Assembly (NCBI GenBank): GCA_946539105.1
Contig: CAMNHG010000053.1
Span: 1 to 8,889, forward strand
Direction of reading: 5' to 3'
Length of the DNA stretch: 8,889 nucleotides
DNA from: an uncultured Clostridia bacterium
GTDB lineage: Bacteria; Bacillota; Clostridia; Oscillospirales; Acutalibacteraceae
Position 1 is the stretch's first letter; each line of letters begins with the position of its first letter. The notes beneath the pieces are model-generated. The model ran no database searches and was not told the origin of the DNA. It saw only the letters and a list, made by a program, of their open reading frames with translations. This document shows, in pieces, positions 1-6,676 of this stretch. The position numbers and the translations under genes were made by a program.

Positions 1-1619
1 GCGTGCTCACGCGATGAGCCCTGACCGTAGTTTTCTCCGCCGACAATAATGCTCTTGCCCAAGGTCTTTGCACGCTCGGGGAAGTCCTTATCGCAAACGG
101 TGAAGCAGTGCTGTGAGATTTTCGGAATATTTGAACGCAGCGGAAGAATCTTTGCTCCTGCGGGCATAATGTGGTCGGTTGTGATGTTGTCGCCTACCTT
201 AAGTGAGCACGAAGCTTCAATACTGTCAGTCAGCGGACTTGTCTTGGGATATTCCTTGATGTTCGGACCTCTGAGGATTTCAACGCTGTCCATCTCCTCT
301 ACGGGAGCAGGGGCGATAACCATATTGTCGTTGATGAGGAACTTCTCGGGAAGCTCAATCTCAGCCGCTTCTCCGAGACATCTCGGGTCGGTAAATACGC
401 CCTTGATTGCCGAAACAGCGGCGGTCTCGGGAGATACAAGGTAAATCTGACCGTCGGCTGTGCCGCTTCTGCCCTCAAAGTTACGGTTAAAGGTTCTCAG
501 CGAAATACCCTTGCTGTTGGGTGACTGTCCCATACCTATGCACGGACCGCACGCGCTTTCAAGGATTCTCGCGCCTGCCGCGATTAAGTCGCCGAGCGCG
601 CCGTTTAGAGCGAGCATATTAAATACCTGCTTACTGCCGGGGGCGATTGCGAGCGATACGTTGTCGGCAACCTTCTTGCCCTTTAAGATGTAAGCGACTC
701 TCATAAGGTCGAGGTAGCTGGAGTTTGTGCATGAACCGATACATACCTGATCAACCTGCTGACCTTCAAGCTCCTTGATTGTCTTTATGTTGTCGGGGGA
801 GTGGGGACAAGCCGCCAAAGGCTCAAGCTCTGAAAGGTTAATCTCGATAACCTCGTCGTAAACCGCGTCGGCGTCTGCCGAAAGCTCTGTGTAATCTTCC
901 TCTCTGCCCTGAGCCTTAAGAAATTCTCTTGTTGTCTCGTCTGAGGGGAATACAGATGTTGTCGCGCCGAGCTCCGCGCCCATATTTGTGATTGTAGCTC
1001 TCTCGGGAACGGTTAGGGTTTTAACGCCCTCGCCGCCGTACTCTACAATCTTGCCTACGCCGCCCTTAACGCTCATAACCTTAAGAACCGCGAGGATAAT
1101 ATCCTTTGCCGATACCCACGGGCTGAGCTTGCCTGTCAGGTTAACTCTGACCATCTTGGGCATTGTGATGTAGTAAGCACCGCCGCCCATTGCAACCGCA
1201 ACGTCAAGTCCGCCTGCACCGATTGCAAGCATACCGATACCGCCGCCTGTGGGGGTGTGGCTGTCAGAACCGATTAAGGTTTTGCCGGGCTTGCCGAAAC
1301 GCTCAAGGTGAACCTGGTGGCAAATTCCGTTGCCGGGGCGTGAAAAGTAAATGCCGTGCTTTTTGCAAACGGACTGAATAAACCTGTGGTCATCCGCGTT
1401 CTCAAAGCCTGTCTGTAAGGTATTGTGGTCGATGTACGCCACGCTTTTTTCTGTTTTAACACGGGGGATTCCCATAGCCTCATACTCAATGTAAGCCATA
1501 GTTCCCGTAGCGTCCTGAGTAAGCGTCTGGTCAATTTTAAGACCGATGTCTGTGCCGACAACCATCTCGCCGCTTACAAGGTGCTCTTTAATAATCTTCT
1601 GTGCTATTGTGTAGCCCAT
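1..1619 (-). CDS. acn: Aconitate hydratase (aconitase), 3' end cut by window edge
   Basis: This [4Fe-4S] enzyme interconverts citrate and isocitrate through cis-aconitate in the cytoplasm. The visible 539 codons read from ATG at 1619 (MGYTIAQKIIKEHL...) to the left edge. Seen: GSDSHTPTGGG at about residues 117-127; the iron-sulfur ligands Cys297 (in CIGSCTNSS) and Cys357/Cys360 (in ACGPC); the swivel-domain opening VGDNITTDHIMPAG, with Asp at 482; and GGENYGQGSSREH at the edge, where Ser and Arg (R537) bind substrate carboxylates in the family. The swivel domain is fused to the catalytic domains, which separates aconitase from the split LeuC/LeuD isopropylmalate isomerase. The length and motifs resemble the roughly 640-residue Aquifex/Clostridia-type aconitase, so about 100 residues are missing beyond the edge. 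The start is fixed by GGAGGT six bases upstream. It is transcribed divergently from typA. In anaerobes it most likely feeds 2-oxoglutarate/glutamate synthesis. Homoaconitase is a less likely alternative. Confidence 0.95.
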   Translation of the reverse strand, partial: MGYTIAQKIIKEHLVSGEMVVGTDIGLKIDQTLTQDATGTMAYIEYEAMGIPRVKTEKSVAYIDHNTLQTGFENADDHRFIQSVCKKHGIYFSRPGNGICHQVHLERFGKPGKTLIGSDSHTPTGGGIGMLAIGAGGLDVAVAMGGGAYYITMPKMVRVNLTGKLSPWVSAKDIILAVLKVMSVKGGVGKIVEYGGEGVKTLTVPERATITNMGAELGATTSVFPSDETTREFLKAQGREEDYTELSADADAVYDEVIEINLSELEPLAACPHSPDNIKTIKELEGQQVDQVCIGSCTNSSYLDLMRVAYILKGKKVADNVSLAIAPGSKQVFNMLALNGALGDLIAAGARILESACGPCIGMGQSPNSKGISLRTFNRNFEGRSGTADGQIYLVSPETAAVSAIKGVFTDPRCLGEAAEIELPEKFLINDNMVIAPAPVEEMDSVEILRGPNIKEYPKTSPLTDSIEASCSLKVGDNITTDHIMPAGAKILPLRSNIPKISQHCFTVCDKDFPERAKTLGKSIIVGGENYGQGSSREH

Positions 1620-1625
1620 ATTATT

Positions 1626-1631
1626 ACCTCC
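1626..1631 (-). promoter_or_regulatory. Ribosome binding site of the aconitase gene
   Basis: GGAGGT on the minus strand, with six bases (AATAAT) before the ATG at 1619. This consensus Shine-Dalgarno fixes the aconitase start. The surrounding 16 bases (1622-1637) are identical to those in front of the htrA start at 4811-4826. Confidence 0.9.
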
Positions 1632-1681
1632 GTTTATAAATTTCCCCTGAAAATAGGAAAGGGGCATTGATGTCTACCCTC

Positions 1682-1703
1682 GTTACGCTTCGTTGTTCGC
1701 AAC
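1682..1703 (-). repeat. Inverted repeat in the aconitase leader
   Basis: In the minus-strand RNA, GTTG-CGAA-CAAC (1703-1692) forms a perfect 4-bp stem with a tetraloop. A competing fold pairs GTTGCG (1703-1698) with CGTAAC (1687-1682), using one G-U pair. The element sits about 12 bases into the predicted transcript. A second weak hairpin, CCCCT...AGGGG, follows around 1647-1667, just before the ribosome site. No T-tract follows either one, so they are not obvious terminators. A regulatory role is not shown. Confidence 0.4.
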
Positions 1704-1721
1704 TTGGGCTTACTTATGTTA

Positions 1722-1750
1722 ATTATATAACAATCCTTAGTAGTTGTAAA
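1722..1750 (-). promoter_or_regulatory. Sigma-A promoter of the aconitase gene
   Basis: Read on the minus strand, TTTACA (1750-1745) and TATAAT (1727-1722) are separated by exactly 17 bases. That is a near-consensus housekeeping promoter with a perfect -10 box. Transcription should begin near 1715, giving an untranslated leader of about 95 bases before the ATG at 1619. Confidence 0.8.
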
Positions 1751-1814
1751 GCGTATTTCGACACGAAAAACACAAAATATTGAATTTTTTGGCGTAAAAG
1801 CATTGCCTATTGGG

Positions 1815-1834
1815 AAAATACCTCAAAATACCTC
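1815..1834. repeat. Perfect 10-bp tandem direct repeat
   Basis: AAAATACCTC occurs twice in direct succession (1815-1824 and 1825-1834). The unit is one helical turn, so both copies would face the same side of DNA. It lies between the two divergent promoters, 34 bp upstream of the typA -35 box and 64 bp upstream of the aconitase -35 box. It could be an operator or a chance slippage duplication. Confidence 0.6.
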
Positions 1835-1868
1835 GCCATATAAGCCGAAAGGTGATTAAAATTACAAG

Positions 1869-1897
1869 TTGAAATTACCGTACGGCAGTGATATAAT
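1869..1897 (+). promoter_or_regulatory. Sigma-A promoter of the typA operon
   Basis: TTGAAA (1869-1874), a 17-base spacer and a perfect TATAAT (1892-1897). The predicted start of transcription is near 1904, giving a leader of about 60 bases. The spacer carries the 8-bp palindrome CCGTACGG (1878-1885), which lies where a repressor would block RNA polymerase. Confidence 0.85.
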
Positions 1898-1953
1898 TAT
1901 AATGTAATAATATGGCTATTCCCACATAATACAGGTGTTGCCATTAGTTTTAT

Positions 1954-1957
1954 GGAG
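1954..1957 (+). promoter_or_regulatory. Ribosome binding site that decides the typA start
   Basis: GGAG lies seven bases before the ATG at 1965 and only one base before the in-frame ATG at 1959. Spacing therefore selects 1965. The longer in-frame GTG at 1935 has no Shine-Dalgarno at a suitable distance. Confidence 0.7.
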
Positions 1958-1964
1958 TATGATT

Positions 1965-3785
1965 ATGGACGTAAGAGAAGATTTAAGAAACATCGCGATT
2001 ATCGCGCACGTTGACCACGGCAAAACCACGCTTGTGGATCAGCTTTTGAAGCAGAGCGGTATTTTCAGGGCAAATGAAAATGTCGAGGAAAGGGTAATGG
2101 ATTCAAACGACCTCGAAAGGGAGAGGGGAATTACAATTCTTTCAAAGCCCACCGCCGTGCTTTACAACGGAATTAAAATCAACATTGTGGACACCCCCGG
2201 ACACGCCGATTTCGGCGGAGAGGTTGAGCGTATTTTGCAGATGGTAGACGGCGTTGTTCTGCTTGTAGACGCTTTTGAGGGCTGTATGCCCCAGACGAGG
2301 TTTGTGCTCAAAAAGGCTCTCGGCCTCGGCAAAAAGCCGCTCGTTGTGCTCAACAAAATCGACCGTCCCGGTGCGCGTCCCGAGGAAGTTGTAGACGAGG
2401 TTCTCGACCTCTTTATCGAGCTCGGTGCCGACGAGGATCAGCTGGAGTTCCCGGTGATTTACGCCTCCGCCCGCGACGGCTACGCAACCGAGGATTACAA
2501 CGAAACAGGTACTGATATGAAGCCGCTGTTCGACGCTATTATCCGCGAAATTCCTGCTCCCAAGGGCGAGCTTGACGGCGGACTTCAAATTCTTATCTCA
2601 AATATCGACGCCGACAATTTTGTCGGCAGAATCGGCGTGGGCAGGGTAGAGAGAGGTCATGTTAAAAACGGCCAGTCCGTAACCCTCTGCCATACCGACG
2701 GCACAACAAAGAACGTGCGTATTGGTAAGCTGTACCAGTTTGAAGGACTTAAAAGAATAGAATGCGACGAGGCAAGTCTGGGCGACCTCGTCTGCATCAG
2801 CGGTATTCAGGACATCAATATCGGCGAAACGCTCTGCTCAAACGACTGTGTAGAGCCGCTTCCCTTTGTAAAAATCGACGAGCCCACCGTTACAATGAAC
2901 TTTATTGTAAACAACTCTCCGTTTGCAGGCAGAGAGGGCAAGTACGTTACATCAAGAAATATCCGCGACAGGCTCTTTAAGGAGACCGAGACAAACATCG
3001 CTCTCAGGGTTGAGGAGACCGACAGTGCCGACACCTTCAAGGTTTCGGGCAGAGGCGAGCTCCACCTTTCAATCCTTATCGAAACAATGCGCAGACAGAA
3101 CTATGAGTTTCAGGTTTCGCGCCCCGAGGTTATCACCAAGACCATCGACGGCAAGCTCTACGAGCCTATGGAGTTCCTTATTGTCGAGGTTCCCGACAGC
3201 TACGTCGGCGCGGTTATGGAAAAGCTCGGCTCGCGTAAGGCGGAGCTCGTAAATATGGGCACGCGCGACGGCGGAGTTACCCATATCGAGTTCAGAATCC
3301 CTGCGCGCGGACTTATGGGCTACCGCCCCGAGTTTTTGACTGATACAAACGGCAACGGTATTATGAACCACGTTTTTGACGGCTACGAGCCGTGGAAGGG
3401 CGAGATTGTCACCCGTCATCAGGGCTCGCTAATCGCCTTTGAGACCGGCGACACCGTAACCTACGGATTGTATGCCGCTCAGGAAAGGGGCAGGCTCTTT
3501 ATCGGCGCGGGCGTTCCCGTTTACGAGGGAATGATTGTCGGCGCAAGCCCCAAGTCCGAGGATATCACCGTTAACGTCTGCAAGAAAAAGCACATCACCA
3601 ACACACGCGCCTCCGGTTCTGACGACGCGTTAAAGCTCACGCCGCCCACAATTATGTCGCTCGAGCAGTGTCTTGAGTTCATCGCGGACGACGAGCTTGT
3701 AGAGGTTACCCCCGAAAATATCAGAATGAGAAAGCGTATTCTGTCTAAGGAACAGCGTATGAAGCAGGCTTTTCGTAAAAAATGA
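1965..3785 (+). CDS. typA: Ribosome-associated translational GTPase TypA/BipA
   Basis: This is a cytoplasmic GTPase of the elongation-factor family. It binds the ribosome and is linked to large-subunit assembly and growth under stress such as cold. From ATG 1965 the product is 606 residues, the usual size for TypA. The GTPase domain is complete: G1 AHVDHGKT (14-21), the switch I region with RERGITI (52-58), G3 DTPGH (76-80) and G4 NKID (130-133). The beta-barrel domain II, the EF-G-like domain (GRGELHLSILIETMRR) and the TypA-type C-terminal domain (about 400-606) follow, with the family motif GELHL and ARGLMGYR. A KEQRMKQAFRKK basic tail closes it. It leads a two-gene operon: its TGA overlaps the ATG of the exonuclease gene in ATGA (3782-3785). 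The start MDVREDLRNIAIIAHVDHGKTT matches the family and the GGAG site. LepA and EF-G are excluded by length and by the C-terminal domain. Confidence 0.97.
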   Translation: MDVREDLRNIAIIAHVDHGKTTLVDQLLKQSGIFRANENVEERVMDSNDLERERGITILSKPTAVLYNGIKINIVDTPGHADFGGEVERILQMVDGVVLLVDAFEGCMPQTRFVLKKALGLGKKPLVVLNKIDRPGARPEEVVDEVLDLFIELGADEDQLEFPVIYASARDGYATEDYNETGTDMKPLFDAIIREIPAPKGELDGGLQILISNIDADNFVGRIGVGRVERGHVKNGQSVTLCHTDGTTKNVRIGKLYQFEGLKRIECDEASLGDLVCISGIQDINIGETLCSNDCVEPLPFVKIDEPTVTMNFIVNNSPFAGREGKYVTSRNIRDRLFKETETNIALRVEETDSADTFKVSGRGELHLSILIETMRRQNYEFQVSRPEVITKTIDGKLYEPMEFLIVEVPDSYVGAVMEKLGSRKAELVNMGTRDGGVTHIEFRIPARGLMGYRPEFLTDTNGNGIMNHVFDGYEPWKGEIVTRHQGSLIAFETGDTVTYGLYAAQERGRLFIGAGVPVYEGMIVGASPKSEDITVNVCKKKHITNTRASGSDDALKLTPPTIMSLEQCLEFIADDELVEVTPENIRMRKRILSKEQRMKQAFRKK

Positions 3786-4666
3786 GTTATGTAATTCTTG
3801 ATTTGGAGTGGAACGGAGCTTTCAGCAAGTCCGCTCAAAAGTTCGTCAATGAAATAATCGAGTTCGGCGCGGTAAAGCTCGACGAAAAGCTAAATGTGGT
3901 TGACACCTTCTCGTCGCTTATTTCGCCGAAAATCGGCAAAAGGCTCTCGGGCAAGGTCAAGCAGCTCACTAAGATTAACTTTGAGGAGCTTGTTGACGGC
4001 GGTGTTGATTTTTTCACGGCGGCGAACAGCTTTGCCGAGTTCCTCGGCGACAGCACGCTGATGACCTGGGGAACCTCGGACATTCACGCGCTGATTGAAA
4101 ACTATCTTTTCTACGCGAATGATTATCATATTCCGTTTTTGAAAAGCTACTGTGACTTGCAGGAGTACTGCCAGCGCGCCCTTGACCGCTATGACGCGGC
4201 AAATCAAATGGGGCTCGGCGTGTGCGCGGAGCTTTTGGGGATTGAGTTTTCCGAGGACGAGCAGCACAGGGCAGAGGCAGACGCGCTGTTAAGCCGCGAA
4301 TGCCTTGTCAGGCTGATTGACAAATATCCTGTCAGCAGTTGCACATTAAAGGCTGACTGCGAGGAATTTTACCGCAGGATGATGTTCAAAAATTATTTCG
4401 TTACCGACCTTAACTCCCCCGGAATAGATAAGGAAAACTTAAAATTCAACTGCGACCTCTGCGGAAAAAGAGCGCGTCGCGTAAAAAAGTGGAAGCTCCA
4501 CAACAAAAACTTCACCTCGGACTTCTACTGCAAAAGCTGCGACCATAAGTTTACCGCGAGGGTATCGTTTAAGCGCAGATACGACGGAATCAAGGTCAAC
4601 CGCCGTATTATAGAGAAAAAGAAAGAACAGCCTGAAGAAGCAAAAACAGCTGCTGTTCAGCAATAA
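3782..4666 (+). CDS. DEDDh 3'-5' exonuclease with C-terminal zinc ribbon
   Basis: This is a predicted metal-dependent exonuclease of the DnaQ/RNase T superfamily, 294 residues. The catalytic set is complete: Asp7 and Glu9 (ILDLEW), Asp100 (WGTSDIHAL), and His162 with Asp167 (QHRAEAD), so it is a DEDDh enzyme. Residues 1 to about 180 form the nuclease domain. After a linker, C224-x2-C227 and C250-x2-C253 form a likely zinc ribbon rich in Lys/Arg. This suggests nucleic-acid binding and is not part of plain DnaQ epsilon domains. The tail (270-294) is charged and Gln/Ala-rich. The ATG overlaps the typA stop, and no strong Shine-Dalgarno precedes it, so translation is probably coupled to typA. The substrate is unknown. 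Family members act on RNA ends (KapD/ERI-1-like, oligoribonuclease-like) or on DNA, and the typA link hints at RNA. A terminator follows directly. Confidence 0.85.
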   Translation: MSYVILDLEWNGAFSKSAQKFVNEIIEFGAVKLDEKLNVVDTFSSLISPKIGKRLSGKVKQLTKINFEELVDGGVDFFTAANSFAEFLGDSTLMTWGTSDIHALIENYLFYANDYHIPFLKSYCDLQEYCQRALDRYDAANQMGLGVCAELLGIEFSEDEQHRAEADALLSRECLVRLIDKYPVSSCTLKADCEEFYRRMMFKNYFVTDLNSPGIDKENLKFNCDLCGKRARRVKKWKLHNKNFTSDFYCKSCDHKFTARVSFKRRYDGIKVNRRIIEKKKEQPEEAKTAAVQQ

Positions 4667-4675
4667 AAAGAACAG

Positions 4676-4703
4676 AACCCGGGTTTTGCCCGGGTTTTTC
4701 TTT
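4676..4703 (+). terminator. Rho-independent terminator of the typA operon
   Basis: AACCCGGG (4676-4683), loop TTTTG, then CCCGGGTT (4689-4696): a perfect 8-bp stem rich in G/C, followed by TTTTTCTTT. It begins ten bases after the exonuclease stop and ends the two-gene operon. Confidence 0.92.
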
Positions 4704-4768
4704 AAAAACTTAAAAAACACAAGAATTTTTCAAGGATATTTCATACAGTTTTCACTTTGGGGAATTAT

Positions 4769-4774
4769 TATAAT
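4769..4774 (+). promoter_or_regulatory. Candidate -10 box for htrA
   Basis: A perfect TATAAT lies 54 bases before the htrA start, in an A/T-rich gap downstream of the terminator. I see no convincing -35 hexamer at 16-18 bases (the sequence there reads close to CAGTTT), and no TG extension. If used, it may need an activator or another sigma factor. Confidence 0.4.
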
Positions 4775-4816
4775 TACAACATCAAAAGACAAGACCGCAA
4801 AGCGGCTGCCATAAAC

Positions 4817-4822
4817 GGAGGT
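4817..4822 (+). promoter_or_regulatory. Ribosome binding site that decides the htrA start
   Basis: GGAGGT with six bases before ATG 4829. It selects this start over an in-frame TTG at 4757, which would add 24 residues running through the -10 box and the ribosome site. Confidence 0.9.
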
Positions 4823-4828
4823 AATACC

Positions 4829-6526
4829 ATGACAGATTATAACAAGGACAATTTTGACGGCATCAACGAAACTCCGTCAGAGGAAACTCCCGTTACTAAC
4901 GAGTTGCCTAAAGAAGAAAATTTGGAAGAAGATATTGCTCAGATTGACGACATCTACAGCTCGTCATCAAATGAAGAAACCGGGGCTCAAAGTGAAGGCT
5001 CATACGAGTGGAACGCCGAGCCAAAGGAGAATACTTCAGAGTATCATTACTCATATATAAACGGCAAAAACGCCGAAGCTGAGCATAACCCGAATAATTA
5101 TAACGATAATTATTCTTCATACGGAACCTCGAACACCTCAGGATCATATCAGTCCGGTTCATACTCGGACAGTGCGAATACTCAGACTGCAAATCAGCAG
5201 GCAAATCCGTATTCCTACAACTACTCAAACACATATAACAGTTATTCTTCTGCTCCGAATTACAACAGGCAGCAAACTCAAAGCTATAATCAGCCGCCTG
5301 TAAAAAAGGAGAAGAAGAAAAAGGAAAGGAAGCCCGTATCCCGCGGATTTATCGCGGCGATGCTCGCAATTACAGTTCTTTGTTCAGCGGCACTGGGCTT
5401 CGGCGGCGGAATGCTCGCAAGGAATATGAACACCACCACGAACGGCAACGTAACAATCAATCAGGTGAGTTCCTCGGAAGTTAAAAACGCCGGTACTTCA
5501 AATGCCGCAAGCACTTCCGAGATTGTAAAGAAAACCGCAGACAGCGTTGTAGAAATCGCGACCGAGGGCGTTGTAACAGGCAACTTTGCACAGCAGTACG
5601 TTACCAAGGGCGCAGGCTCCGGCGTAATTATCTCGGCTGACGGTTATATCGTTACAAACCACCACGTTATCGACAACGCAAAGACCATCAAGGTTACGCT
5701 CCGCGACGGTCAGACCACATACGACGCTACCCTTATAGGCAGCGACGAGGACAACGATATCGCGCTTCTTAAGGTAAACGCGGAGGGACTTACCCCGGCA
5801 ACCTTCGGTGACAGTGCTTCCCTCGCGGTAGGCGATTACGTTGTAGCAATCGGCAATCCGCTCGGAACCCTTGGCGGAACCGTAACCGACGGCATTGTAT
5901 CAGCCCTCGCAAGAGAAGTTACCATCGAGAACAAGAATATGACTCTGCTTCAGACCAACGCGCAGATCAGCCCCGGCAACTCGGGCGGCGGTCTCTTTAA
6001 CGCAAACGGCGAGCTCGTCGGCATTGTAAACGCCAAGGACAGCGCGACTGAGGTTGAGGGTATCGCGTTCGCAATCCCCGTAAATAACGTTATCGACATC
6101 ATCAAGGACTTACAGAATTACGGCTATGTTACCGGTAAAATCGACCTCGGTATGGAGTTTGTGGATATCAATTCAAACGACACCGCGTTTTATTACGGCG
6201 TAAACCAGCTCGGCTGTTACGTTCTTTCAGTAACAAGCGGCTCTAACGCTGAAAAAGCAGGCTTTAAGCGCGGAGACCTTATCACCAAGGTAAACGGAAA
6301 TGAAATTACCCATTCATCTGAAATCAGCAAGGCACTCGAAAAGAACAAGGTCGGCGACAAAGTAACACTGACGGTATCGCGTTCCGGCAGAACAACCGAC
6401 ATCGAGCTCGTGCTTGAGGAGTATGTTCCCTCTGCAAAGCTCAATTCAGACAACAGTCAGGGTCAGCAGCAACAGCAGATGCCTCAGGACGGCTCAGACA
6501 TCTGGGATCAGATTTTCGGCTGGTAA
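4829..6526 (+). CDS. htrA: Membrane-anchored HtrA/DegP-type serine protease with PDZ domain
   Basis: This is an envelope quality-control protease of the S1C trypsin-like family, 565 residues from ATG 4829. Residues 1 to about 155 are a low-complexity cytoplasmic region: acidic to about 70, then rich in Asn, Tyr, Ser and Gln. A Lys-rich stop (KKEKKKKERK, 159-168) precedes one membrane helix (about 173-196), so the catalytic part lies outside the cell. The protease domain (about 230-430) has the full triad: His279 (TNHHVID), Asp310 (EDNDIALL) and Ser385 (SPGNSGGG). One PDZ domain follows (about 435-530, with the AGFKRGDLITKVNG turn). The tail is Gln-rich and ends in DIWDQIFGW, a hydrophobic C-terminus. 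It stands alone between two terminators. Such proteases degrade or refold misfolded exported proteins. No two-component genes are adjacent, so stress control cannot be read here. Confidence 0.95.
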   Translation: MTDYNKDNFDGINETPSEETPVTNELPKEENLEEDIAQIDDIYSSSSNEETGAQSEGSYEWNAEPKENTSEYHYSYINGKNAEAEHNPNNYNDNYSSYGTSNTSGSYQSGSYSDSANTQTANQQANPYSYNYSNTYNSYSSAPNYNRQQTQSYNQPPVKKEKKKKERKPVSRGFIAAMLAITVLCSAALGFGGGMLARNMNTTTNGNVTINQVSSSEVKNAGTSNAASTSEIVKKTADSVVEIATEGVVTGNFAQQYVTKGAGSGVIISADGYIVTNHHVIDNAKTIKVTLRDGQTTYDATLIGSDEDNDIALLKVNAEGLTPATFGDSASLAVGDYVVAIGNPLGTLGGTVTDGIVSALAREVTIENKNMTLLQTNAQISPGNSGGGLFNANGELVGIVNAKDSATEVEGIAFAIPVNNVIDIIKDLQNYGYVTGKIDLGMEFVDINSNDTAFYYGVNQLGCYVLSVTSGSNAEKAGFKRGDLITKVNGNEITHSSEISKALEKNKVGDKVTLTVSRSGRTTDIELVLEEYVPSAKLNSDNSQGQQQQQMPQDGSDIWDQIFGW

Positions 6527-6548
6527 TTAACCAATTTAACAGACAACC

Positions 6549-6580
6549 GGAGTTTATGCATCATAAAAATCTCCTTTTTT
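6549..6580 (+). terminator. Weak first terminator-like hairpin after htrA
   Basis: GGAGTTTATG (6549-6558) pairs with CATAAA (6562-6567) and, after a 3-base bulge, with CTCC (6571-6574). Six T residues follow (6575-6580). The bulge and A/T-rich stem make it weaker than the next hairpin. It may be a backup or a 3'-end stabiliser. Confidence 0.4.
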
Positions 6581-6582
6581 GG

Positions 6583-6612
6583 CGGAGCTGTGTAAAAACA
6601 GCTCCGTTTTTT
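6583..6612 (+). terminator. Rho-independent terminator of htrA
   Basis: CGGAGCTGT (6583-6591), a 6-base loop, and ACAGCTCCG (6598-6606) make a perfect 9-bp stem followed by TTTTTT. It separates htrA from the DUF308 gene. Confidence 0.92.
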
Positions 6613-6620
6613 ATTATATA

Positions 6621-6648
6621 TTGACTTATAATTCTTTTATGGTAAAAT
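6621..6648 (+). promoter_or_regulatory. Extended -10 sigma-A promoter of the DUF308 gene
   Basis: TTGACT (6621-6626), a 16-base spacer and TAAAAT (6643-6648) preceded by TGG, an extended -10 element. The predicted transcription start near 6655 leaves a short leader of about 20 bases that contains the AGGAGG ribosome site (6665-6670), six bases before ATG 6677. Confidence 0.75.
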
Positions 6649-6676
6649 AAAACTATAAATATTTAGGAGGGTTTAT

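Larger units (their letters stand above)
1620..1964. other. Divergent intergenic region between aconitase and typA
   Basis: These 345 bases hold no credible gene. They contain the aconitase ribosome site and leader (1620-1715), its minus-strand promoter (1722-1750), an A/T-rich stretch (about 1755-1800), a perfect 10-bp tandem repeat (1815-1834), the typA plus-strand promoter (1869-1897) and a typA leader of about 60 bases. The two -35 boxes lie about 118 bp apart, so a factor bound between them could act on both genes. I recognise no riboswitch or T-box. Confidence 0.8.

Noticed and set aside
1634..1662. CodY-like box (ATTTTCAG...GAAATT) in the aconitase leader
   Set aside because: Only about half of the 15-base consensus matches when aligned without gaps.
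49..1670. Plus-strand reading frames across the aconitase gene
   Set aside because: Shadows of the minus-strand aconitase, whose motifs run without a break across 1-1619.
1912..1929. Tiny upstream reading frame (MAIPT) in the typA leader
   Set aside because: No ribosome site, no regulatory codon pattern, and only five codons.
1935..1964. Longer typA start at GTG 1935, adding ten residues
   Set aside because: No ribosome site at a suitable distance. GGAG at 1954-1957 fits ATG 1965, and the family starts just before REDLRNIAIIAHVDHGKTT.
2142..3419. Long antisense reading frames inside typA (and similar ones in the exonuclease and htrA genes)
   Set aside because: They mirror the codon bias of the sense genes, lack ribosome sites and show no recognisable domain.
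4757..4828. Longer htrA start at TTG 4757
   Set aside because: The extra 24 codons run over the candidate -10 box and the consensus GGAGGT, which clearly serves ATG 4829.
5380..5400. Lipoprotein signal at Cys185 in the HtrA membrane segment
   Set aside because: The residues before Cys (TVLC) do not fit a lipobox, and the helix is internal, after 170 residues.
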